A DNA stretch of 64,000 nt from Hybos culiciformis (taxonomy: Eukaryota; Arthropoda; Insecta; Diptera; Hybotidae), in NCBI GenBank assembly GCA_964007475.1, contig OZ023273.1, positions 31,921,287 to 31,985,286 on the forward strand, given 5' to 3'. Shown piece by piece: positions 38,887-49,200 of the stretch. The stretch's first letter is position 1. Each line of letters opens with the position of its first letter. Both the position numbers and the translations under genes were made by a program. The notes below the pieces were generated by a model, which saw nothing but the letters and a program-made list of their open reading frames with translations, ran no database searches and had not been told where the DNA came from.

Positions 38887-38895
38887 ACTTTTTAA

Positions 38896-39005
38896 GCTCA
38901 AAAAGTTTAGTGGCATAATGGCTTTTAAATTATTTCAAAATAGCTAGAATTATGGCTGCTTGGCAACACTGATTGCCAGATGATTTCTACTATATTTTAA
39001 CGGGC
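38896..39005. other. Short spacer between two transposon remnants
   Basis: Contains a small hairpin, tggcaa with ttgcca around a 6-nt loop, at 38961-38978. No gene. Confidence 0.5.
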
Positions 39006-39341
39006 TGTCTACATTAGCGATTTAGAATCGCGCGTATTTATGAATGTATTCTATTTTTTCTGTTTCATTTACTAGTATTTATGTGTGCTCAATATGCCAC
39101 TGGGTTAGATTTAAAGCATGCGATTTTTATACATTTTTCCAAATTGTACCATTTTACTTGACTTAAATGTCAAATTAATAAAAAAAAGCAAAATTTGTGA
39201 GAAATGTCAAAAAATACGCATGCTGAAAAATTATTCAAAATCAGCATGCGTATTTTGCAGCGATTTTGGATTTTGTATAAAGATACACGAATACATTTAA
39301 AGAACAAAATCGTATGCATTAAAAATACGCTAATGTAGACA
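39006..39341. mobile_element. MITE with 14-bp terminal inverted repeats (PIF/Harbinger-like)
   Basis: tgtctacattagcg at 39006-39019 is exactly inverted at 39328-39341. Outside the repeat the flanks gggc and gg (reversed right side) suggest the element may extend to about 39001-39346, with a candidate TAA duplication at 38998-39000 and 39347-39349. A gggctgt start and 3-bp TWA duplication would fit PIF/Harbinger. Inside, 39211-39226 and 39241-39256 form a perfect 16-bp stem (aaaatacgcatgctga) with a 14-nt loop. No transposase is present; an open frame of about 60 codons crossing it has no recognisable domain. Confidence 0.7.
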
Positions 39342-39349
39342 CCTAGTAA

Positions 39350-39950
39350 GCTGTAAACACAATTCCGGTTACAACTATATTATTAGCGACAATAATGTAT
39401 GAAAAAACAGCAGCGTTGCTTAAACCATGTTTTCTTTTTGTTGCCCGAAAAGTTTAACCTAAAATAACTTTTTAAATATGCCTGAAAAATTTCATGTTTA
39501 TTAGTACTTCTTCTGAAAAGGAATTGGAATAAAAATATTCTACATGCATTGCATTAATGGAATTTAATGGCAAAAATAATTTATACTAACAACTCAATTA
39601 CAAATTACTTCAAAAAAAAATCTGTTTTAGTTAAAAGAGCATTTTCAAATATGCCTCCGAAAAGTAATTGTAATAAAAATATTCCTCCTGCATTTTATTA
39701 GTGTAATTTAATGTCAAAAATAAATTACACTAACAAACTAAAAATTACATTAAGAAAAATTAATATCAAAAATAAATTATCCACAAAATAGGTGCATGTG
39801 GAACATTTTTATTCAGAATACATATTTGTATTCCAAAAACTTTTTGAAAATTAGCACTAATAATTAATAAATGAAATATTTTTTGTTATTATTGTTTAAA
39901 ATAAATTTCCCTTTCAATCGAAAAAAAAAAGAAAGTATTTTCGACTTTAT
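39350..39950. other. AT-rich spacer, no gene seen
   Basis: Contains a diverged duplication: the group tcctgcat or tacatgcat followed by t..taatg.aatttaatg.caaaaataa at about 39541-39578 and 39686-39725. Otherwise low-complexity. Confidence 0.45.
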
Positions 39951-41022
39951 GGAACATATTTTTTGAAATTTTAAATAATTTTTTTATGAATTTTAAAAAT
40001 TTTTATCACCCCCAGGTTAGACTGGATTTTTTTACTATCTTGACGAAGATAGTAGTTGAATGTATTGGTGAAATTTTATTACTTTATTAATTGTCAATTT
40101 ACTATCTTCTCTACTAGCAGGATTTAAATCAAGACAGTTGAGAAGATAGTTGACTGGATAGTCACAGTCAGAAAAAAAGAACAAATATTTTTTTTTTACT
40201 TTAATTATACAAAATTAAAAATTGTATGCCTTGTTTTTTTTTATCACTGTACTAAAAAAAAACAAAAAAATTTAATACAAAAAAATGAAAACATGATAAA
40301 AATCTTGATAGAAATCAGCATAGTAAAAAGACATTCAATCAACTATCTTCTTACAAACACAGATAAAAAACACATACAATGATCAGTTTACTATCCAGTT
40401 TACTATCCAGTCTAATCTCTGCGTCAGAAATTAAAAATAATTTTAAATGAGACTTTTAAAATTGAAATAGTAAATAGTAGATATTTGGGTTACTAATTGG
40501 CCATGTAGTTATTTTTTTTTACAATTTTCGCAGTTTTCGTAAATTTCAATTTTTGCCCGATCAAATTTTAAATATTCTCTATCTTTAGTTAACTTCCAAA
40601 TTTTGTTTAAATAAAAAAAATAAAAATTTAAGAACAGCAGGAGATATAAAAGCGGATAGAGAAGAGCATTTGAATGAATGAACTTAGCACATTAAGCCAA
40701 TATAGGACATTACAGGAGCCCAATACTTTAAAGTTCCTAGATTACCCAGGCAGAAACACAATGGTGTGAAAAACATTTTTAGAAACATATAAATATAAAA
40801 GTTAAAGAAAGTGGACATGTTCTATTTGCAGTTCATTAAATGATTAAGGAACAACAAAGACGCAACGCAAGGGTTGAAGCTGGTAAAATTAAAATAAAGT
40901 TGTTTGGATGAGTCATTTTTCTACTAAAAAAGGAAAAAGCGATGAAACCCCCACGAGCCTCAACCTGCTCTTAAATTTTTTTTAACCATCCCACCACTTT
41001 TACCCTGCCACTTCGACCACTG
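39951..41022 (-). mobile_element. Major fragment of the hAT family, inverted (piece of copy 2)
   Basis: Read on the minus strand from 41022, it matches the complete copy from the left terminus (cagtggtcgaagtg, here as cacttcgaccactg at 41009-41022) to the tatgttcc word, where it stops at 39951. The last roughly 110 bp of the family, including the right terminus, are missing here but present at 36792-36914. A second element is inserted at 40013-40421. The terminus is followed by catatatg at 41023-41030. The open frame seen in copy 1 is altered by replacements and a frameshift here, so it was not kept by selection. Confidence 0.9.
40013..40421. mobile_element. Foldback-like MITE nested in the hAT element
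   Basis: It interrupts the hAT homology at an A/T run. The left end is caggttagactgg and the reversed right end cagagattagactgg; ttagactggat is shared. The arms also share gaagatagt followed by ttgaatgt in inverted order, and several further actatc/gatagt words. Length is about 409 bp, with no coding region. No clear target duplication was found, so the exact ends are uncertain by a few bases. Confidence 0.7.
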
Positions 41023-41030
41023 CATATATG
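41023..41030. repeat. Target-site 8-mer catatatg beside the hAT left end
   Basis: Identical to 36915-36922. With the two hAT pieces rejoined, these two copies would flank one element, as an 8-bp hAT duplication should. Confidence 0.75.
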
Positions 41031-44000
41031 GGGATAAAATGATAGAGACAATAGAATAACAATTAGAAATTTGAAATACTACACCAAAATTTCAAAAACA
41101 TGTTATTGGTTTTACTGGTGTTTTCAATTAAAGGTTTAACTTATTTTTTTAATTGCCTTTATTCCACTGTGAAACACTAAAATGAGTTATTTTATATTTT
41201 TAACCAATTTCTTTTATTATTTCCATAGTATTTTTCTAATTTTTATTAAATAAAAATAAATTATTCAACTTTCCTTCTTTTAAATAACCTTTTTTACTTA
41301 CTCTAGCATAAAACTTAGAAATTTACTTGAGTGAGTTATGTTTTATTTTGGTTAGCCTTTCGTCAATTTGATTTTGTTAAAAATTTAAACCATATGTAAT
41401 ATGCCTTTAAATGCCTACAAATTAAGAACAAATTCTATTCCGCGATTAGAACTACATACTATGCTTTATGTAAACAATTTAAGACATTCTATTTTTTCTA
41501 TAATAATGAATTGAACAAACAAGTTAAATATAAAAGCATACGTACATTGTGAAACACAATGTAAAAGCTAGAGAAAGAATATTTTCTAAAAAAAAAAGAA
41601 AAGGTATTTTTTTTTTTTAAATGTTAACAGTGATTATAATATAAAAGCGTGAAACGAACATAACTTTCAAATTTTCAAATTATTCAAATTTTGTGATTTC
41701 TTACTATTTTCGTTGTAATATAATGGAACGAAGCTTTCGGTTTCAAATACACAACGATTCTTGATTCATTATTGACCAAAAACCTTTCCAAATTTTATAT
41801 TATTATCATAATATTATTTTAATGTAACAATATCAATTCCATAATACTTAAAAATTATGTAGATAGTATTGCTGAATCGTAAATAAATAAGTTTTCCAAA
41901 TGTTGCATATTATTTTGTTTTTTTTTTTTTTTAACTTTGTTCATTCGATTATTTTGTGATATAATATTATTCAAGGTTGAATTGATATTTGAAAATGTAA
42001 ATTTTAAAATTTTTTATTAACAAAATATTATTTCTGTTTTGTTAATTCTAAAAAAGGTAACTTTATTAGAACGATACGATAAAAAATATTTTTTTTCGTT
42101 GCATACATTTATCGTGCCCACAATAATTCACGTAATTCGTGGTGTATTTGCACTAAAAAAAAATTAAATTAAAATCATATTTACAAATAAATTAAGTTTT
42201 TATATAGAGAATGAAAAAATAACAAAAAACTATTTCCAACGTGATTCTATTCTAGAAATTGTATTTTTACATAATTAAAACAATTATGAATTCGTAACAA
42301 TTTTGTGGACAAAAATATAATAATAATTAGGTTTTTTTTTTTTTAACATAACATTTTTTAAAAAGGATAATTTTCTATTTCGCATATTGAAGCAGAAAAT
42401 ATTATATAGAGTACTATATGAAATAAAACTTCAGGACTTTTTAACTCCTTTGTATTATAAGAAGGTATTGTGTTCCCATCATATGGCATAAAAAGTTCAT
42501 GACCTAATTTTATTTTCTAAAATAAATTTTGAAAATTATGTACTAGATGTGGTTTATAAAATATATTTTTTCTGCGAACTGGTATACATAATTAACATTA
42601 GAAAATTGTTCATATTTTTTAAAGTTGAGCATAATATAGTAATAAGAAAGTTTTTACAATGCAGTTTATAGCTATATAGGTACGTGCTGTGGTAAATATA
42701 ATAATTTTGTGATCAGAACCACAGTTTTTCTCGTTGTTCATCAGTGTGTTAATTTGCTCCAGATTTGTTTAACCTTACGCTCTTGTATTTAACTGAATGG
42801 GATTACTTGTCATTTTATATACAAAACATATTAGAAGCTAATAACATTGCAAACTTTTAGTTAACACTACATGAACCAAATTTTTAATTTTTTGCAAATA
42901 TAATGAATGTGTCTTGGAAATATGTACCAACTCAACCCAACTGATATACAGCTGATTCTCATACATTTTTATATAATTATTTTCACGCCCTTCAGATACT
43001 CTGATTTTATTTTCTGTGTAGATAGAATCGAACATAATGTAAATAAAAATATGACGAATTAGTGATTGCAAAAAAAAAATATCACAATCACTAAATCTTT
43101 ATTCTATTGTTAACATTAAACAAATTATTTTATTAAGATTATGAAAAAATAAAAATTCATTGATGTATTACAAGTTCTTCACTTCTGCATTATAATATGA
43201 AGATTAATTTTTTTTTTAATTTTTTATGCCATGCACAACAGAAAATAATCTACTAAAGTTAAGGAATAATATAGAGATATTATTTCATAATAAAAAATAT
43301 CTCTTTATTCATTCATTCCATAAATGTTATAAGACCCATAGCACCCCAACTTGTTATACAAACAAGTACTTTAAATGATGTTGCAAAAAGATACTTTAAA
43401 ATTTTTATATATGATATTGGGCTCAGATGATTTCTTATTTTGTTGATAATTTGGGTTTTCTTTTTAATTAAAAACAAAACTACCTATGTGTATATGTATT
43501 TCCTTTAGATTAGTTAAATGAAACTTTTAAAAAGGAAAAAAAAAATGTTGTGAAAAGAAGAATTTTAATTAGATTTTTATACTATCTTTGCACCTGTAAT
43601 AATGTTAAACCTTTTTTTTTTTTTTATTTGAAATTAAATTGGATAAAAAAATATTTTTACAAACTGAAAAAATAAAAAATTAAATACAAAATTTTTAATA
43701 TTAGATCTTATTCCAAATATACAGTTATACACATAATTTGAAATTTTTCCACTCAAGCAGAATTGAATTGTTTTCGTTGATTGCTATCATTTGCAAACTT
43801 TTATCGTTTAATTATAAATATAAATACATAATAATAATATACATACCTACATAAAATATTCATAATATACGTATAATATCAAAAAAAAAAATTAATTTAA
43901 TTCATTTCCTCCGTTCGCCTCAAAAAAAAAAATTATAGTTAATTTTAATTACAATAATTTCAATTAAATTTTATTCTCTAAACGTCTAGACCTACACTAG

Positions 44001-45418
44001 AGTAGTATTATAACACTCTGATTGATTAATATGAATTCAACCTCATTTTGTTTAATTAAGGAAAATGTATATTTCAAATTACTTAATAGCAGAACTATCA
44101 TCCTTTATTCTATACAAAATGATAATAAATTTTCGAAATGCTACAAAAATGTATACCTACATATATATCTACATTTCTTCTTTTATTTATGTGATTGAAA
44201 TAACACAAAGTTGAAATTCTAAAACTAAAATTTTATACATATAATGTACTTATGTACGTACATATTTCTTAGTTCTTATTTAATTTATTGAATCAAAGTA
44301 AATAAAGAATAAAAGTTTCTTTAGGGTAAAGAATTTATGAGAAAATGTCTGACGTCTGGATAAATTTCATACTTTTATGGAAAATTATTTTTAAATCAAC
44401 ATAAAAGTTCATAACCTATTTTCAATTGAAAATAATGTTAAAATCGGATTTTCATTTCATTTCATTACAAAATGAAACAATAAATTTCTTTGTTCTTTTT
44501 GTCTTTTGTGCGTCTTCTCTATGTGAAAATTTGTTCCATATTATTATCTAGGTCTACATTTTTAAATTCAATTTTCTTTCTATAGGTACATTCAATTCAA
44601 TAATACATGATTGTGAAATTGAATGAACAAAAACAAAACTTGTAAAATTTAAATCTGAAGACATCAATAAGAATATATGTATTTTGTCTCCTGTATAGCC
44701 GGAGCCTTATGAAAATGCTCTCATTTTGCAAAATAATGCGAATTACTTATGGGAATATATGAGTTACGACGAACCAACGTTAATTATAAAGATTGATTTG
44801 ATATATTTATATACTTTTCCTAATTAAATAATTTTTTCGATGAAACCAACGAATACTACTGTTAAATAATACATACATGTATATGAAATAATTAAAATAA
44901 TTAAGTTGTTAAGAGTTCATAAATTTTTGCAAGAAGTTTTCGCACAGTTCGATTTTTACTTTGACATTCAAAAATAAAATAAAATTGCCTCTTCTAAATT
45001 ATTCATCATAAAAACTTTTTAATAAAATAAAATATATTTTTTTTTTATTTTTTTATATTTACAGACAGATTTTAAAATCAAATAAAATTCTCTCAAAATA
45101 TTCTCAACCTGTAGTTCGTTTTAACTAATTAAAAACAAAATTTTCTATTTTATTAACAAAAAATTTTTTTGCTTTTTAATTTTTATTTTAAATGTGTGCT
45201 AATTGTGCCCAATTTAATGCCAAATTAGTTCACAATCACAACTAGTAAAATATACCATAATTAAAAATATTGTGGGGAAAAAACTACGTTACAAAAATAC
45301 TGAGATTTTCATTTAGGTTGATATGTGTTTTTTTCTTTCTCTGTTTTTTGAAAATTTTATAGGTAGCTACAGTTATTACAATTCAAATTAATATTTTCAG
45401 CAAGATGAAATAGTAGAT
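41031..45418. other. AT-rich non-coding stretch, no gene seen
   Basis: No gene recognised. Small hairpins: tacattgtg/cacaatgta near 41543-41563 and ttagtgattg (43059-43068) with its inverse at 43085-43094. These could be chance in such sequence. Open frames are short. Confidence 0.7.
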
Positions 45419-45598
45419 TACAATACATGTTATGAAAATTTGTTATTAATTGCGAGCTGTGTATACACACAAACACATAGACACGAGTCATATTTATATC
45501 ACGAGACTGAAGGTCGAGTGATATAATATTGACGAGTGCTATGTGTTTATGTGTATACACAACGAGCTGTATAACAAATTTGATTAACATGTATTGTA
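45419..45598. repeat. 180-bp imperfect hairpin (foldback)
   Basis: The left arm starts tacaatacatgtta and the reversed right arm starts identically. Further paired blocks are aaatttgttat, tgtgtatacacac/t followed by aaacacatag, and tatatcac near the tip. The centre contains gagactgaaggtcgag. About three quarters of each arm pairs. No target duplication or coding region is visible. The 62-bp tandem array begins 60 bp to the right. Confidence 0.8.
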
Positions 45599-45658
45599 TA
45601 CTGCTTTAATGTGCATGTGAGAGGGAGTTGCAAAGAGATAATTTATAATAAAAAATAA

Positions 45659-45990
45659 AGATAAAAGAAGAAAAGGGAATTTTTCCACGTTAATTATCCG
45701 TTAATTTCTCTTTCTTTTACAGATAAAAGAAGAAAAGGGAATTTTCCACGTTAATTATTCTTTAATTTCTCTTTCTTTTACAGATAAAAGAAGAAAAGGG
45801 AATTTTTCCACGTTAATTATCCGTTAATTTCTCTTTCTTTTACAGATAAAAGAAGAAAAGGGAATTTTTCCACGTTAATTATCCTTTAATTTCTCTTTCT
45901 TTTACAGATAAAAGAAGAAAAGGGAATTTTTTCACGTTAATTATCCTTTAATTTCTCTTTCTTTTAGAGATAAAAGGAAAAAAGGGAAAT
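45659..45990 (+). repeat. Tandem array, 62-bp unit, five copies plus partial; each ends in a splice-acceptor-like sequence
   Basis: Units start at 45659, 45721, 45782, 45844 and 45906 (62, 61, 62, 62 and 62 bp), with a partial sixth from 45968. Each starts agataaaagaagaaaaggga and ends in ttaat, a pyrimidine tract and ctctttcttttac, so that unit joins read ttttacag followed by ataaaag. This matches a eukaryotic 3' splice site with a branch-site-like gttaat 15-20 bases upstream. Units are nearly identical (variants ccg, ctt), pointing to recent expansion. Use in splicing is not shown. Confidence 0.95.
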
Positions 45991-46048
45991 ATTGTGAGTG
46001 TGAGAGATGTTATTTTTGTTTATAGTATTACGTAGTTCAAAATGAAGT

Positions 46049-46200
46049 AAGTAAATACAATATAGGGAAATGTAAATACAATGTACATCACAGGGAAATG
46101 TAAATACAATTTACAATTTAGATTTTCCTATAATTGCATGTATATTGATGCATGTAATGGACCATTTACCGAGCTAAATTTGCGAATGTAAATACAACTT
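46049..46200 (+). repeat. Dispersed short repeats of atgtaaatacaa
   Basis: gggaaatgtaaatacaat occurs at 46065-46082 and 46093-46110; related gtaaatacaa words start at 46051 and 46188. Together they fill much of the space between the 62-bp array and the right 14-bp inverted repeat. Confidence 0.65.
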
Positions 46201-46221
46201 ACCGAAGACATGCACATTAAA

Positions 46222-49200
46222 AGAATTTTTTTACCTGCTTCATCAATTTGAATATTACTCTGGGTCTTATAATACAGTATTTTATTTTATACGCGAATTT
46301 CTTTCACAATATGATACGACTCAAAGATTTTAAACATTTTCTTTCCACATAAATAATATGAAAAAAAAAATTTATTAGTAAAGAATTTCTTTTTTTCATT
46401 TTTATCAGACATCATCAGCACTTTATTTTGATAATAGATGATAGCGAGAACATTAGGTATATTAGTTAATCTATGTATGCCTACCTACAAAATTTTCAAT
46501 AATTGTCCAAACAAAATGTCATTTCATTTTCCAGAGAAATAAAAATAGATTTAAATTAGGTGAAACAATATTTTATGTTCTTGAATAGTTATTTTAAGAA
46601 ACTATTTATCGATATGTCTAGAATTAAATTCCTATATAAACATATCCTACATAGTGTAATTTAATATAACACTGAAAAATAAAAAGATACATCAGCCATA
46701 TAATTAATATAATAATAATTAATATAATGTATATCCTGTGCCATGTACCTACCTATATAGGTAAAATTGAAGTTTGATAAGATATACCTGTCATAGCAAA
46801 GAAAAATAACTCGTACTTTTCTTTTTTTATATGTCTGCTCATGATTTTAGCAATACTCGATATAAAAATTTCAGATACCTTCTCTTTGTATTAAAAGATA
46901 ATTTTCATAATTTATTTATGGCTAGAAAAAACAAAAAAAACTATAATTTTGATGTATAGAAAGTTCTGCTACAATATATTTGGTCTACCTACACCTTTTT
47001 CGACTTGTAACTATAAATTTTGAATAAAATAATATTGTAATATTTTGGATTCAAACTACAAAAAAACACTTCATTGTAGAAATCGCTTTGCTTTAGTTTC
47101 GAAAATGAAAAATATATAAATTAAAAATGTTATTAACATTATAGGAATATTAATAAAAATAAATGAAATAATATGATAGATTATCTAATTTGGAAATACA
47201 GAATGATTTTATTTGCATACGTAATGATAATGACAACGTATAATACTTGAAAAATGCGTATAAAACAACTTGCAACAATATTAATTAGAATTAAATAAAA
47301 ACTATACCTATGTTATTTAATGCACATATACACTTATTTGCATTAAATATTGTATATTTCTCACGAAAGCAGTAATTTTTTTTTATCACGTAAGCGTTAA
47401 GGGTTTTTTGTTCAATTAATCTGAAAGTTATAAACTTGAAATTTTGAATTATTTTTCGAGGTGGCAATCAAAGTCACTACTTTGAAATTAAATTTTTTTC
47501 ATCTTAGTACTTTCGAGAGTCACTATATTTTTTCAACATTTCTATCAACAATTTTATTCATTATTTTCAAATTTAATTTGTTTAGTAATTTTTCTCTTTA
47601 ATTTTAAATGAATTTATTTATAAACATACAAGTCTTTAATTTCAAAATTTTATTTATACATAATTTTTGAATGTTAGGTTCGTATATCGCATTCCTTATT
47701 TTATGTTACTGGCTTTATTTTGTGATGATAAAAAACATTATTTGATTGCAATGAATATCATATACAAATTATTATTCGTGTAGAAATATAGCCCCTGAGG
47801 TTTGAATTTAATTTTCAAAGTACCTATTTACTGAATTTTATGTGCTTATTTACAAAACGAATTTTGTATAATATTTTATTTACATTGGTTAATGAAATAT
47901 ATATCATCATACTTATTATACGTATACATAAGTATATAAATAAAATCAATTGTCGAGAGAATTTTATTTTTTATTTTAAATTTTTTTTTTTACATTCATG
48001 TATTTAGGATTTTGATTTCCCTATATTTAAATTTTAAAATAATTTTTATGAATGTGGTTATTTTGAGGTTATCACTGTTCTTGGTATAGAATATTCTATG
48101 CACATATTTGTTTATATTAAATAAATGAAATAAATTTTATATTGAAAGAAATTAAAAGGAATTATATTTTATTACAAAAATTTAAGTTTGACCTTTTTTT
48201 TTTCTTAAAATAATTTTACAGGTTCTACAACAATTTCAGTAAATTTTCACATGATTTAGTATTCAAGTGTACAAAAACAAAATTCTACCTGATGAAGTGA
48301 CTAAAATGAATTAAACATCTAGCTTTCATAATATTTTGTACTTATAAATTTAAAACTTGATGGCTATAGAAAGACGAGGTTGCCCATGTGTGTTAATATT
48401 TTTGGAGAGAAATCTATTTGTACATAAATATTGTATGTATATTCTTATACCTTCAAACATCTTATTTTCGTACACTTTATTGTTGCACAGAATTTTGACA
48501 GTCTCTATCAAATATATTTCTTTTCAGCCTATTTTGCTTTTTTTTATAACGATGGCTGATTGGATGATGCAAATGAAGATAAATTATACATCTTATGTTT
48601 TTATTTTCTTCAACTGCTTAAAATACGCAAATTCTATTTGTATTGACCCATTGTTTAAGTTTAAGTGAATAACAGATGATGCAAACATTATGTGTAAAAA
48701 CAATTGAAAAATTAAAAAACATGTATTATGTGAAAAGGATAATCATAAAAGATATGGTGAATGTGGTGTTGTTGACAGCAACGTTTCTGCGTTGTTGGCC
48801 GCTCAGGTGCAAAAACAATATTGCCGGCCCTATACTTACAAATTTTTAATAGCAAAATTCAAAGTTTTGTCATGGAATTAAAAAAAAAAATATCCGTAAA
48901 TTGAAAAACACATAAAAAAAATTAGGAGATGTTTTATGAAAACTTGTCTTCTACTTAACTCGATCAAATTTTATTTTTTTTACAGTTTAGTACTCAAATT
49001 AAAATCATTCTTTTTTTTAATTTTATTTTTTTTAAATATAATAGTTGGTCGCCGCCAACCCTTCGAACTGGACGCTAAAATGATTTAATCGACCAAAACT
49101 TTCTGTATAGTTTTTCATCAAATTTATATCATAAATGTTTCAATCGTAATTATTTTAACGACGGATATATGTAATTTTTTTTTCTGTCCAATTGACTTCT

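Larger units (their letters stand above)
45605..46221. repeat. 14-bp inverted repeats enclosing the 62-bp array
   Basis: tttaatgtgcatgt at 45605-45618 is exactly inverted at 46208-46221. The two copies enclose the tandem array and the short aaatacaa repeats, suggesting these parts are one element or were amplified together. The repeat is short enough that chance cannot be excluded in this composition. Confidence 0.4.

Noticed and set aside
38961..38978. Small hairpin tggcaa/ttgcca as a regulatory element
   Set aside because: A 6-bp stem is common by chance, and nothing nearby suggests use.
39118..39300. 60-codon frame with several cysteines (FLYIFPNC, KICEKCQK, ACVFCSDFGFC)
   Set aside because: The cysteine spacing resembles a zinc-binding pattern, but the frame lies wholly inside the Harbinger-like MITE and partly encodes its internal hairpin, so the pattern is probably accidental.
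45659..45990. CRISPR array
   Set aside because: Units are contiguous with no unique spacers, and the context is eukaryotic; it is a plain tandem repeat.
48357..48668. About 100-codon hydrophobic open frame
   Set aside because: Longest non-repetitive frame, but its residue use (F, I, L, Y, K, N) is what translated AT-rich DNA gives, with no domain and no splice or promoter context.
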